From Bacteroidota bacterium (GTDB taxonomy: Bacteria > Bacteroidota > Ignavibacteria > SZUA-365), in the NCBI GenBank assembly GCA_018224415.1, contig JAGTUZ010000101.1, forward strand, positions 1-26,327: a DNA stretch of 26,327 bases. Reading direction: 5' to 3'. The notes under the pieces are model-generated. The model was not told the origin of the DNA. It ran no database searches and saw only the letters and a program-made list of their open reading frames with translations. The position numbers were made by a program, and so were the translations under genes. Shown here one piece after another: positions 16,455 through 25,239 of this stretch. The number at the start of each line of letters is the position of its first letter. Within the stretch, counting starts at the first letter, position 1.

Positions 16455-17189
16455 TTACTGTCCGGCCGCTCCGTGTCGGATGTTGGCGATCAGGGCGCCG
16501 GAACGCTTGAGGCTGTCGAGGATGGTTTCGAACGCTTCCTGCCGGCCCTGCCTGCGCGCCTCCTCGAGCAGGTGGCGCTTGACCACCTTGGCGAAGACCG
16601 TGGGAGACACATGTGCGTCGCCCTGCGTGACAAAGGTGCCGAACACTCCGTCGTGGAAATAGAACCACACGTGGAATCCTTCGAGGATGTCGCTGTTGAG
16701 GGCGACACGGGCGACGAGGGAGTCGGCCTGTGCCTGCGGGAGGCCCTGCTGCTGTGAGAGATAGTCCATGCACAGCGTGTAGTGGTTCTCTCCCGAGCGA
16801 ACACGGTGCGGCGCGGGAAGGCGGTCGGTCAGCTCGTGCAGCCGCGCGTGCGACTCGTCGATCTCCTCCTGGATGACAAGCAGTTGCTCGAGCAATCCGC
16901 GGCAGGAGGCGTCGCTTTCTTCGTCAATGCGGGCTTTCAGCAGGGTGCGCTCCTCGTCCGGGATTCCGGCTTCGGGATCAATGGACAACTGCATCCGATG
17001 TGCAGGAGGCACGGTCTGATTGTAGGATTGCAGCAGGGCGCGCATGTCCCCTTGCCGCGCGGCGATGGAAGTGCTCTGCTCCTCCACTTCGCGGGCCATG
17101 TGCTGGAATTCTTCGACGCTGAGTTGTTCGTTGCTGCAGGCGGCCAGAAGGAAAAGGCCATAAAGCAATACAGGCGCAATTCGGCTCAT
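16455..17189 (-). CDS. Uncharacterised lipoprotein with central helical region
   Basis: A 244-residue protein with a short N-terminal hydrophobic segment ending in the lipobox LLAAC (cysteine 18), so it is probably an exported lipoprotein. Residues about 20-130 are strongly helical and rich in Glu, Gln and Arg, consistent with a coiled coil. The segment from about 130 (GENHYTLCMDYL) to 200 (GFHVWFYFHDG, FVTQGDAHVSP) reads like a small folded domain; I recall similar VTQG-VSP tails in other FCB-group proteins but cannot name a family. The last 40 residues are basic and helical. The start is ATG at 17189 with a weak upstream GAGACGG. It is first in a pair with the MBL-fold hydrolase. Confidence 0.75.
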   Translation of the reverse strand: MSRIAPVLLYGLFLLAACSNEQLSVEEFQHMAREVEEQSTSIAARQGDMRALLQSYNQTVPPAHRMQLSIDPEAGIPDEERTLLKARIDEESDASCRGLLEQLLVIQEEIDESHARLHELTDRLPAPHRVRSGENHYTLCMDYLSQQQGLPQAQADSLVARVALNSDILEGFHVWFYFHDGVFGTFVTQGDAHVSPTVFAKVVKRHLLEEARRQGRQEAFETILDSLKRSGALIANIRHGAAGQ

Positions 17190-17279
17190 GCACCGTCTCT
17201 GTTTGTTGCATTCACTGTTCCCCCCGTGATGGGGGACTTCAAAGATGCACAGAAGTCGGGAAAGAAAAAAGAGGCAAGG

Positions 17280-17362
17280 CGGAAGGGCGGCCTGCCGCGC
17301 CGAAGCGGAACCGCCTTAGGCGGGGACGCGGAGGCGGGAAGGCGGAAGGCGGAAGGCGGAAG
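17280..17362. repeat. Dispersed repeat copy B with a 7-bp tandem array
   Basis: Positions 17280-17340 share the blocks cggaagggcggcctgccgcg, cgaagcggaac and gcgggaag with the palindromic repeat at 9021-9075, with an extra ccgccttaggcgg hairpin inserted. Directly after it, GAAGGCG is repeated about 3.5 times (17338-17362). The remaining part of the 17190-17425 gap holds the terminator of the type IX cargo gene and no gene. Confidence 0.6.
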
Positions 17363-17369
17363 AAAAAAT

Positions 17370-17402
17370 ACGCCCCCGTCCGCCAGAGGCAGACGGGGGC
17401 GT
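17370..17402 (-). terminator. Terminator of the type IX cargo gene
   Basis: An 11-bp GC-rich stem (acgcccccgtc at 17370-17380 with its complement at 17392-17402) encloses a smaller gcc-aga-ggc hairpin. On the minus strand it is followed by TATTTTTTCT. It begins 24 bp after the stop codon of the gene at 17426. Confidence 0.85.
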
Positions 17403-17425
17403 GGGAATTCGGATGATGGCTTGGC

Positions 17426-19465
17426 TTACTTGCTGAGCATCATGCGGCGGGCGGTGCTGAACGACCCGCTTTCGAGGCGGTAGACATACATGCCCGAGGG
17501 CAGGTTGTTTGCGTCGAAAGTGGTGCGATGCGTTCCCGCGTTGCGGAATTCGTTGACGAGCGTGGCCACTTCCTGTCCGAGGAGGTTGAACACGCGCAGC
17601 GTGGTCTGACCCGCCTGCGGCAGGGAGAAGGTGATTTCGGTGCTCGGGTTGAACGGGTTGGGATAGTTCTGCGAGAGCGTGAAATCGGCCGGGGTGTTAT
17701 CGATCTGTTCGACGGAGGCGACATCCGAAACCGGGATGAGCATGTCCTGGACGTACCAGAGCGTCTGGTCGGTGTTCACCGGATCGTCATCGCGGGTCTC
17801 GCCGATGCCCCATTCGACAAACATGACATGCATGCGGTCGTTGTTCGAGACGTAGTACGCGCTCTTCGTGAATTTGGCGCCGATATCCTCAAGCGCGGTG
17901 AAGCGCATGACGCTATCCTGCTCGTTGGTGACCAGGTCGGGGGAACCAAACGGCCAGCCGAAGGTCCAGGCACTTCCCGAGCGGCTGTCGACGTGACGGC
18001 CGTTGGCGTACACCTGCAGCAGGGTGTCCTGGAACAGCGTGTTCTGCCCGGCGACCGGGGCGACGCGCCACGAGGTGATCGGGGAGATCCACTTCGCGAA
18101 GATCTTCTTGCCATCATAGCTGCGTGCCCACTTCGGTTCGTTACGGATGAGGAAGGCCGAATTGTCTGAGCTGGCGGCGGTGAAGGAACGGCGGTCGGTG
18201 CGCACGCTGCGCACGGGACCGATCGGGAAGATGTTCCAGTTGTTGATATCGTTCGGATCACCGTAGTAGGTGAACTCCGTGGCGAAGGTCGAGTCGGTGC
18301 TGAAAAGGCTGATGGTCGAATCCGTCGGTGCGTCGTTGAACGGGCTGAACGGATTGATGTCGGCCGAGCACACGGTCAGGAAGTGCGGACGGTCCAGATA
18401 ATCGAGCACGATGTCGAAATCCCACGCCATGATGAACTTCGCGTCGAAAGGTGACGGCTTGTTCTGCACGTCCGCCGGACGGAAGCGCTGCAGCGGACCC
18501 CAGGTGAGGCCCTTGTCATTGGAGATGCGCCAGGCGACTTCATGGTTCTCGTCGAGCAGGAAGGCGCGGCCGGGCTCGCTCTCGATAATGAGCGCGAAAC
18601 CGAGAGCCATTACGCCGTTCGGGCTGATGTCAAGGCGGATGTTCGAGGCGAAGTAGCCCGCAGGCACGATGTCACTGGTGAACACCGGCGTGTCGAAAGT
18701 CACGGGGGCCCAAGTGGCACCGGCGTCCGCAGAACGAAGCAGGTAGATCTCACCGGTGGACGCACCGTTGGAGGGCTCGAGGCCGAGGGCCATCGAGTAG
18801 ATCGCGCCGGTCGACTGGTCGGGCACGATGTTGTACGGAATCGACCAGTAGGGGGGATCGGGAACCTTGCTGTACTGGATGTTGGTGTTGCCGACACCGC
18901 TCTTCATCGTGTAGATATCACGAAAGCCGGTAGTACCGTCGCCGTACTGGTCAACCTGCGGCCAGATCACAGACGTGTATGTCGTACCGCCCTGGTTGGG
19001 GAGGAAAATATTCGGATAACGGGGACTGCCAGAATTCGCGATGTTGTCGCCTTCCGGACCCCAGTTCGCGCCGTTGTCGGCGGAGTAGCGCACGAACAGC
19101 GTGTTGCCGTCGCCGCTGGTGGAACGGTCGTTGCCACGGTAGACGATCGCGACGGTGTTCGTCTGCGGATCGGCGGCAATCTGATTGCGGCTGTCGCCGA
19201 TGACGGCGTAGGTGTTTGCCATGAATCCGATCTCGGTCAGACCCTGATGCTCTGCGCTCTTGGCGATAGTGCCGACGCGGCCATCGGGGTGGACGGAGGT
19301 GCGCTCGTTGATCGGCATGAACTGCAAATGGAAGGGGACGGCGGGAGCCTGGTCCTGGTTCAGAATCGAGGCGTCGGCGGCTTCAGGCGTCTTGACGACG
19401 GCCTGCTGCGCCTGCACGGCCCCGATGCCCAGCACCAGGAAGGCCAACAGAATCATTTTCTTCAT
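17426..19465 (-). CDS. Secreted Asp-box protein with type IX secretion sorting domain
   Basis: A 679-residue exported protein. Residues 1-19 are a signal peptide (MKKMILLAFLVLGIGAVQA), with cleavage likely before QQ. The middle has three Asp-box-like motifs, SADNGANWG (128-136), SADAGATWA and SNDKGLTWG, typical of beta-propellers in sialidase-like and other secreted proteins. Residues 593-679 are a type IX C-terminal sorting domain with the NYPNPFNP motif, LRVFNLLGQEV and a GMYVYRL strand, so it should cross the outer membrane and be attached or released at the surface. The start is ATG at 19465 with GGAG 8 bases upstream; the longer frame to 19501 would bury the signal peptide. I see no sialidase catalytic set, so enzymatic activity is not claimed. 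It is monocistronic. Confidence 0.9.
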   Translation of the reverse strand: MKKMILLAFLVLGIGAVQAQQAVVKTPEAADASILNQDQAPAVPFHLQFMPINERTSVHPDGRVGTIAKSAEHQGLTEIGFMANTYAVIGDSRNQIAADPQTNTVAIVYRGNDRSTSGDGNTLFVRYSADNGANWGPEGDNIANSGSPRYPNIFLPNQGGTTYTSVIWPQVDQYGDGTTGFRDIYTMKSGVGNTNIQYSKVPDPPYWSIPYNIVPDQSTGAIYSMALGLEPSNGASTGEIYLLRSADAGATWAPVTFDTPVFTSDIVPAGYFASNIRLDISPNGVMALGFALIIESEPGRAFLLDENHEVAWRISNDKGLTWGPLQRFRPADVQNKPSPFDAKFIMAWDFDIVLDYLDRPHFLTVCSADINPFSPFNDAPTDSTISLFSTDSTFATEFTYYGDPNDINNWNIFPIGPVRSVRTDRRSFTAASSDNSAFLIRNEPKWARSYDGKKIFAKWISPITSWRVAPVAGQNTLFQDTLLQVYANGRHVDSRSGSAWTFGWPFGSPDLVTNEQDSVMRFTALEDIGAKFTKSAYYVSNNDRMHVMFVEWGIGETRDDDPVNTDQTLWYVQDMLIPVSDVASVEQIDNTPADFTLSQNYPNPFNPSTEITFSLPQAGQTTLRVFNLLGQEVATLVNEFRNAGTHRTTFDANNLPSGMYVYRLESGSFSTARRMMLSK

Positions 19466-19500
19466 AAAAGGAACTCCATGTTGAGTGTGTGAACAAATCA

Positions 19501-19518
19501 AATCATATCATAATGATT
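19501..19518. promoter_or_regulatory. AT-rich inverted repeat upstream of the type IX cargo gene
   Basis: aatcat-atcata-atgatt is a perfect 6+6 inverted repeat 36 bp upstream of the start codon, inside the only AT-rich stretch of the region. It overlaps where a promoter would be expected and may be an operator. The rest of the gap to 19724 holds a weak hairpin (tttctccg/cggagaaa near 19682-19716) that could end the SPOR gene. Confidence 0.3.
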
Positions 19519-19724
19519 GATAGCGAGACGAAACCCGGGAAGCCCCCTGTCGCATGGTCTCTTGCACTAGACACCAAAAACGGATTCCGGTAACAGAGCG
19601 GCTGTGATGTGGGGCATTCGTAACGGAGAGCGAACGGCACCGGTGAGGTGTGGCGGTTCACAGAATTCTGAAATATACGGGTTTCTCCGGCTATCCCAAA
19701 GGAAAATCGGAGAAAACGGGCGGT

Positions 19725-21005
19725 TTACTCTGCAGAGAGATCGATGGTGTAGGCGTCGTTGCCGTAGGTGACATTCAGCAGTTGCTGGTATCGGTTGGCG
19801 TCGTCTTTTGAGGTGAACGGTCCGACGAGCACCCGGTACCAGGTGCTGCCACCGAGATACTTCCGCGTGATGAAGGATGGGTACCCCTGCTGCAGCAGTT
19901 TTCGCGCCTCGGTGCGGGCGATGCTGACATCTTTGAGCGAGGAAACCTTCACTGCCCAACCGCTCATTGGCTCGTCGATCACCTCGAAATCGCGTCCGGG
20001 CAGACGCGAGGCAGCAGTCTGCTGCTGTGTCGACCGCCTGTCGGCTGTGCCGGCGGACTTCGCTCTCGGTGAAGCGTCGACGGACCCGGGAGCCCCGGCA
20101 GGCAGCGGCACAGGCGCCGGCGTATCCTCGGTCAGGCGCAGGCTGTCCACATACACACCCTTCGGCAGCAGGTTCGCGTTGGCGGTCATCAGTTCGCGCG
20201 CCGCGTCGCCGCTTCCGAACGGACCGAGACGGACGCGGTACCAGGTGCCGCCCTTCGCGGGAATGAATTCGCTTTCCACAATGACGTCGAAGCCCTGTGC
20301 GCGGTAGCGCTCGGCATCGAGATCCGCCTTGGATAGCTCCTTCCATGAGGACACCTGCACGAAGTAGTCCCAGGAACGTATCGAGGGCTCCGGTGCTTCG
20401 AGTCCGTCTGCATTATCCGATGCTTGCACCGGGGCGGCTGGCGGGGGTGCCGCGCCGTCGTAAGAGAAAAATCCGGCGAGGGCGTCACGCAACGGGGGAT
20501 AGGGATTCACAAACCAGATGAAGGCGACAACAAGCAACAATGCGACGATCGTCAATATTGCGATCAACGGGCCGCCGATACGGGCAGGCGGTGCGCCACT
20601 CGTCTGGGCGACGGACATATCGTCACCGTGATCATCTACGTGTCCGATTCCGGACGACTCCCCTGCCGTGGCGTTGCTGCCGTCTGCAGTCTCCGCGCTG
20701 TCAGGGCCGGTCGTGGAAGAATGCGACCCTGCCGGTGCGTGCGACTGCGCTGCATCGGATGACGAAGGAGGAGGAGTGGCGGAGGTGCCGGTCAGATGGG
20801 AAAGATCACGTTCGGGATACTTGTCGAGCACGCTCGGTCGCTGCGATGGACTGCGAGTGCCGCCGGGAGACGGGGAGGATCCCGCCGCGTCGCGGCCACC
20901 TTCAGATGCCGCGGCACCGGATGGAGGAACGCCCTGGCCCGGTGGAACGGAAGGCGTTTGCGGGTCCCGTTTGCTGCTTCCTTTGGCGAAATTGAAATCA
21001 GGCAA
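19725..21005 (-). CDS. Membrane-anchored protein with two SPOR domains
   Basis: A 426-residue protein with a disordered N-terminal third rich in Ser, Pro, Gly and Thr, one membrane segment (about 145-166, IGGPLIAILTIVALLLVVAF) and two SPOR domains in the periplasm. The first is about 213-290 (WDYFVQVSSW, GGTWYRVRLGPF) and the second about 349-425 (GWAVKVSSL, GSTWYRVLVGPF). SPOR domains bind denuded peptidoglycan glycan strands, usually at division sites, so an envelope or cell-division role is likely. The start appears to be TTG at 21005: an in-frame stop lies just upstream, no ATG lies between, and AGGA is 8 bases before it. It follows the TPR gene by 30 bp. Confidence 0.85.
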   Translation of the reverse strand: MPDFNFAKGSSKRDPQTPSVPPGQGVPPSGAAASEGGRDAAGSSPSPGGTRSPSQRPSVLDKYPERDLSHLTGTSATPPPSSSDAAQSHAPAGSHSSTTGPDSAETADGSNATAGESSGIGHVDDHGDDMSVAQTSGAPPARIGGPLIAILTIVALLLVVAFIWFVNPYPPLRDALAGFFSYDGAAPPPAAPVQASDNADGLEAPEPSIRSWDYFVQVSSWKELSKADLDAERYRAQGFDVIVESEFIPAKGGTWYRVRLGPFGSGDAARELMTANANLLPKGVYVDSLRLTEDTPAPVPLPAGAPGSVDASPRAKSAGTADRRSTQQQTAASRLPGRDFEVIDEPMSGWAVKVSSLKDVSIARTEARKLLQQGYPSFITRKYLGGSTWYRVLVGPFTSKDDANRYQQLLNVTYGNDAYTIDLSAE

Positions 21006-21035
21006 GGGGAAGGTCCTGTTCTATGGAACGTACTG

Positions 21036-22181
21036 TCAGCGCCGGTTCCTGGGGATGGTGATCTGCTTGATGTTGTGCTCGACCTTCCGCTTGTAGTAAC
21101 TCGACTCCGGCCCAAGCGCCATGTATGACTCGTAGGCGGTGAGCGATTTCTGGAGGTCGTTGAGGCGGAGGTACGTATCGCCGAGCAGGCGATAGGTCTT
21201 GTTGTATTCAGGGTCGAACGTACGGGCGAGGGTCAGCGTCTGCTCCGCGTCGGAGTACTTGCCGTCATGAAGAAGGAACTCCCCGAGACGCAGCCGCGCC
21301 CAGGTCATGAACGGATTGATCTGCATGGCATCGCGCATCTTGATAATGCCTTCGATGCGGCTTTCGTCGCGGTTGAGCAACGTGCGGCCCGACTTGGCCA
21401 TGTTTTCCGCTTCCCGGATCTTGTCGTATCCTGCCGAATCGTAGACGCCGTAGCGCAGGTGGTTCGGGAGGAAATCCAGCGTCAGGATGAACTGGTCAAC
21501 CATGTTCTTGGCCGTCGGCGCGCCGCCACCGGTTTCGTGTATGCTGTAGCGGACCACCAGCTCCTTGATATTGTCGAAGTTCAGATCGGTGAACACGGCG
21601 TCGACCTGCTCGGCGATGAACGTGTCGTCGCGCATGCCCGCACGCTGGGTCCAGGAGGTGAGGATGATCAGCGCCGTCTGCTGGTAAGCGAGCAGCGACC
21701 CCTTGATCTCCTTCACGCCATCCTCGAGGGCATGCTCGTTCTGCAGGTACATCTGTACGCCGCCGTCGAGGGCGACCATCGGCCGAATCAGCGCCTTGCC
21801 GCCGGGGAAGCTGAGCAGGTCCATCAGTTGGTACTTGCCACCACCGATCGGCGTGACGATCAGCGTCACGTTGCAGCCCGCGTCCTCGGGGCCGGTGTGG
21901 TACAGCAACCACATCTCTTCGGTGCCGTCGCCGTCGTAATCCGCCTGGTAGCCGCTCAACGTGCCCTCGGGCTTGTCACCGAGGCAGACGTCCTTCGCCG
22001 AGATGGCGTCTCCGGACTCCTTGATAATGGTGGCCAGCGCAGCGGCTGGAAGCGTGACCTTGGCGTATGCGTCCTCGGCAGCGACGGAATGCTTCATTCC
22101 AAACGCGAACTGGGCGGAGGCATCGGACAAGGGGAGGAGGATGGCGACAAGAAGCAGAAGGGAGCTGACGGAAGTTTTCAT
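21036..22181 (-). CDS. Exported TPR-repeat protein
   Basis: A 381-residue protein counted from ATG at 22181, chosen because it places a signal peptide at the N-terminus (MKTSVSSLLLLVAILLPLSDASA, cleaved before QF); ATG at 22187 and an open frame to 22250 also exist and no clear Shine-Dalgarno sequence decides. The first half contains two Asp-rich loops, DYDGDGTEE and DLNFDNIKE, like those of FG-GAP/VCBS-type repeats. The last 100 residues contain two tetratricopeptide repeats (WARLRLGEFLLHDGKYSDAE and TYRLLGDTYLRLNDLQKSL). It probably works in the periplasm as a binding or scaffold protein. It is the first gene of a pair with the SPOR protein, suggesting a shared envelope function. Confidence 0.78.
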   Translation of the reverse strand: MKTSVSSLLLLVAILLPLSDASAQFAFGMKHSVAAEDAYAKVTLPAAALATIIKESGDAISAKDVCLGDKPEGTLSGYQADYDGDGTEEMWLLYHTGPEDAGCNVTLIVTPIGGGKYQLMDLLSFPGGKALIRPMVALDGGVQMYLQNEHALEDGVKEIKGSLLAYQQTALIILTSWTQRAGMRDDTFIAEQVDAVFTDLNFDNIKELVVRYSIHETGGGAPTAKNMVDQFILTLDFLPNHLRYGVYDSAGYDKIREAENMAKSGRTLLNRDESRIEGIIKMRDAMQINPFMTWARLRLGEFLLHDGKYSDAEQTLTLARTFDPEYNKTYRLLGDTYLRLNDLQKSLTAYESYMALGPESSYYKRKVEHNIKQITIPRNRR

Positions 22182-22435
22182 GAGCATCAGGGCTGAAGTT
22201 GAGTAATGACGAATCAGGGTCAAAATACAGACTTGCATTGCCAGTTGCAAGAAATTGGAAGGAGTGAAGCTTTGGCACAGCGGTGGTGTTGTACTGCCAT
22301 GAAGACGCAGGGTTCCCGCCCCGCGTGCACCTTGCCAGTCGGCTCGTTTCTGCAGTGTCGGAATCGTCCGGCTTGCCCGTCACGGCGCAATTGTCGAAAT
22401 TATTGGGCCTGTCCCTGCATACCACGGAGTAACCC

Positions 22436-23800
22436 ATGCCTTTTCAAGCCATCAACCCGGCGACGGGGGAAACCCTTGGTCGTTATGACGAACACAGCAC
22501 CGCGGAAGCGGCGGACATCGTCGCACGCAACGCGCAGGCGTTTGTGTCCTGGCGCGTGACACCGTTTTCAAAACGTGCCACGCTGCTGCGCGCTGCCGCC
22601 GCGGAATTGCGTCTCCGCTCGGATGAATATGCGCGGACGATCACCCAGGAAATGGGCAAGCCCATCACGCAGTCCCGAAGCGAGGTGGAGAAATGCGCAT
22701 GGGTCTGCGACTGGTATGCCGAGCACGCCGAGCGCATTCTCGCAGAGGAGCCGCTCGAATCCGACGCGTCCGACAGCCACGTGCGCTTCGACCCGATCGG
22801 CCCCGTCCTCGCCGTCATGCCGTGGAATTTTCCGTTCTGGCAGGTGTTCCGCTTCGCGGCTCCGGCGCTCATGGCAGGCAACACCTGCCTGCTCAAACAC
22901 GCCTCGAACGTTCCCGGTTGTGCGTTGATGATTGAAGAGGTGTTCCACCGCGCGGGATTCCCCCAGGACTGCTTCCGCACGCTGATGCTGCCGTCCTCCG
23001 GCGTCCAGGCAGTTATCGAACACCCCGCCGTCGCGGCGGTGACGCTGACCGGCTCGGAATCGGCCGGCAGTCACGTGGCCGCCGCCGCCGGAAAACGATT
23101 GAAGAAAAGCGTGCTCGAACTCGGCGGCAGCGACCCGTTTATCGTGCTCGGGGACGCCGACATCGCCGAAGCCGCACGCACCGGCGCGCTCGCCCGCATG
23201 ATCAACACAGGCCAGAGCTGCATCGCGGCCAAGCGCTTCATCGTGACCGAAGACGCCGCGGAGGAATTCCTCGCGGCCTTTGTTTCCGCCGTGGTGAACA
23301 TGCGCATCGGCGACCCGATGGACGATGCAACCGAAGTCGGCGCGCTGGCGAGGGAAGACCTGCTGCTGGATCTCGACGCCCAGGTGCGTGCGTCCGTCGC
23401 TCAAGGGGCGGAAGTACTCACAGGGGGACGCAGACTGGACGGACCGGGAATCTTCTATCTTCCCACCGTGCTCGGAAACGTGCAAAAGGGCATGCCTGCG
23501 TTCGATGAAGAAACCTTCGGACCCGTTGCCGCGGTGATCACCGTGTCTGACGAGGACGAAGCCGTGGCGGTTGCCAATGACAGTGAGTTCGGTCTCGGTG
23601 CAAGCTTGTGGACCCGTGACCGCGAACGCGCCCTGCGCCTGCTGCCGCGCATCGAGGCAGGATCGGTGTTTGTCAACGGACTCGTAAAATCGGACCCGCG
23701 GCTCCCGTTTGGCGGCATCAAGCGCTCGGGCTACGGACGTGAACTCTCGCACTATGGCATCCGGGAATTCGTCAACATTAAAACAGTATGGATCAAATGA
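22436..23800 (+). CDS. NAD(P)-dependent aldehyde dehydrogenase, succinate-semialdehyde type
   Basis: A 454-residue aldehyde dehydrogenase. The catalytic set is complete: N131 in PWNFPFW, K154 in LLKHASNVP, E228 in LELGGSDPF and the nucleophile C262 in NTGQSC. The first residues (FQAINPATGE) and length match the short succinate-semialdehyde dehydrogenase group, which oxidises the GABA-derived aldehyde to succinate. The assignment of substrate is from family resemblance only. The start is ATG at 22436 with GGAG 7 bases upstream. The stop overlaps the next start (ATGA at 23797-23800), so translation is probably coupled to the phospholipase D-like gene. In the 22188-22435 gap upstream I see only a cttgca-N8-tgcaag inverted repeat (22232-22251). 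Confidence 0.9.
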   Translation: MPFQAINPATGETLGRYDEHSTAEAADIVARNAQAFVSWRVTPFSKRATLLRAAAAELRLRSDEYARTITQEMGKPITQSRSEVEKCAWVCDWYAEHAERILAEEPLESDASDSHVRFDPIGPVLAVMPWNFPFWQVFRFAAPALMAGNTCLLKHASNVPGCALMIEEVFHRAGFPQDCFRTLMLPSSGVQAVIEHPAVAAVTLTGSESAGSHVAAAAGKRLKKSVLELGGSDPFIVLGDADIAEAARTGALARMINTGQSCIAAKRFIVTEDAAEEFLAAFVSAVVNMRIGDPMDDATEVGALAREDLLLDLDAQVRASVAQGAEVLTGGRRLDGPGIFYLPTVLGNVQKGMPAFDEETFGPVAAVITVSDEDEAVAVANDSEFGLGASLWTRDRERALRLLPRIEAGSVFVNGLVKSDPRLPFGGIKRSGYGRELSHYGIREFVNIKTVWIK

Positions 23801-25173
23801 AATCCGTTCCCGCCACATCCGTTCTCACGGCATCCGTTGACACGACATCCGTTGCCACGACATCTGATCCCATGCGTGTGTGCGTGTCAGGGCGCTGCGT
23901 TTCGCCGCTGCGTGCTTCCATCCTGGCGGCGGTGCTTTTTTCCGCGGTCCTTTTTCTTGCCGCGCAACCGAAGCTCATCGCGCAACCGAACCTTGCCGCG
24001 CCGCAGGGCGATGCGGCCCGGGGACGGGAAGGTGCGGCCGTGGAACTCGTGGAAAGTTTCCCTCTCGAGACCGGACTCGATCACCCGGCCATCCGCAGTA
24101 CCCGGGAGGTGTGGATGGAAATGCTGCGCCGCGCCCGGAGCAGCATCGACATCGAGCAGTTCTACATCGCCAATGCCCCCGGCGAGGCGCTCGAGGAGAT
24201 CATCCGCATCGTCGAAGCGGCCGCCTCTCGCGGCGTGCGCGTGCGCGTCATCGGCGAACGTAAATTCTCGGAAACCTATCCCGAGACGCTTGCGCGCCTG
24301 GCTGCGGCTCCGGGCGTCGAAGTCCGCATGATCGACCTGACCAACCGTGAAAGCAAAGGTGTGATGCATGCCAAGTACTTCATCGTGGATAACGCGGATC
24401 TTTTTGTCGGAAGCCAGAACTGGGACTGGCGGGCGCTCACGCACATCAATGAAATCGGATTGCGCGTGCGCGACAGTCTTGCCGTCGACGCCTTCGCGCG
24501 ACTCTTTGCCTATGACTGGGCGCTGGCCGGTGGTGCGGAGGCAGGAGAAGCGGCGGCGGCGGCCGGATCACTGCCCGCCGTGTTCCCGCATGAGGTCACC
24601 GTCGAGGGAGAACGCGTGGAACTGACGCCGGTGTTCAGTCCTCGCGGGCTGCTTCCCGAAGGAGCCGTCTGGGATGCCACGGCCCTGGCCGCGCTGATCA
24701 ACGACGCGCGTGATTCCCTCAAACTGCAACTGCTCAGTTACGGCACATACGATCCGCTGGAACACGCCCTGCTGAGTGCGGCCGCCCGCGGCGTGCGCGT
24801 GTCCCTGCTTGTGTCGGACTGGTCGCTCTCGCGTTCGCGGCAGAAGGCCCTGAAGCGCCTGCAACAGACCGAAGGGATCACCGTCCGTTTCACATCCATT
24901 CCGGAGCATTCCGGGGGATTTATCTCCTATGCCCGCGTCGAGCATCCCAAGTATCTTCTGGTCGACGACAATCGGGCATGGGTGGGCACAAGCAACTGGT
25001 CGCCGGATTACTTCGAAGCTTCCCGCAACGCGGGCTTCGTCCTGCGGTCCTCGCGGCTTGCGACACTGTTGCACGAAAAGTTTGCGCTGAGCTGGGACGG
25101 TCCCCATGTGACCATCATCGATCCCGACGTGGAATACGAGAACCGCCGGCGGGACGACGGCAGCGGCAAATAA
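23797..25173 (+). CDS. Exported phospholipase D-like protein
   Basis: A phospholipase D superfamily protein with two HKD motifs: HAKYFIVDN (nucleotides 24367-24393) and HPKYLLVDD (24943-24969), followed by GSQNWD and GTSNWS. Two HKD sites in one chain form one active site for phosphodiester cleavage or transfer. An N-terminal hydrophobic stretch (SILAAVLFSAVLFLAA) suggests export or membrane anchoring. Start choice is open: ATG at 23797 overlaps the previous stop as ATGA, but the first 25 residues are a low-complexity Thr/Ser/Val repeat encoded by a 15-bp tandem repeat, and ATG at 23872 (MRVCVSG) would begin just before the hydrophobic segment. The substrate may be lipid or nucleic acid. The stop lies inside another short tandem repeat. 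Confidence 0.85.
   Translation: MKSVPATSVLTASVDTTSVATTSDPMRVCVSGRCVSPLRASILAAVLFSAVLFLAAQPKLIAQPNLAAPQGDAARGREGAAVELVESFPLETGLDHPAIRSTREVWMEMLRRARSSIDIEQFYIANAPGEALEEIIRIVEAAASRGVRVRVIGERKFSETYPETLARLAAAPGVEVRMIDLTNRESKGVMHAKYFIVDNADLFVGSQNWDWRALTHINEIGLRVRDSLAVDAFARLFAYDWALAGGAEAGEAAAAAGSLPAVFPHEVTVEGERVELTPVFSPRGLLPEGAVWDATALAALINDARDSLKLQLLSYGTYDPLEHALLSAAARGVRVSLLVSDWSLSRSRQKALKRLQQTEGITVRFTSIPEHSGGFISYARVEHPKYLLVDDNRAWVGTSNWSPDYFEASRNAGFVLRSSRLATLLHEKFALSWDGPHVTIIDPDVEYENRRRDDGSGK
23801..23875. repeat. Tandem repeat (15 bp) just after the aldehyde dehydrogenase stop
   Basis: Five 15-bp units start at 23801, 23816, 23831, 23846 and 23861; the best units read catccgttgacacga and catccgttgccacga. 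Because the period is a multiple of three it can be read through as a five-residue TSVxT repeat at the start of the phospholipase D-like frame. The first unit begins directly after the TGA at 23798-23800. Confidence 0.85.
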
Positions 25174-25206
25174 GGGAAGCGGTGAATACGGGCAGCGGCA
25201 AACGAC
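25159..25206. repeat. Tandem repeat (16 bp) at the phospholipase D-like stop
   Basis: Three 16-bp units, ggcagcggcaaataag (25159-25174), ggaagcggtgaatacg (25175-25190) and ggcagcggcaaacgac (25191-25206). The TAA stop (25171-25173) lies in the first unit. Units 1 and 3 share the first 12 bases. Confidence 0.75.
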
Positions 25207-25239
25207 GGCTGCCCACTGTGTGATTGATCGGAGGCACGA

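Noticed and set aside
17426..19465. Calling the type IX cargo protein a sialidase
   Set aside because: Asp-box motifs occur in many beta-propellers; I could not see the arginine triad or the FRIP motif of sialidases.
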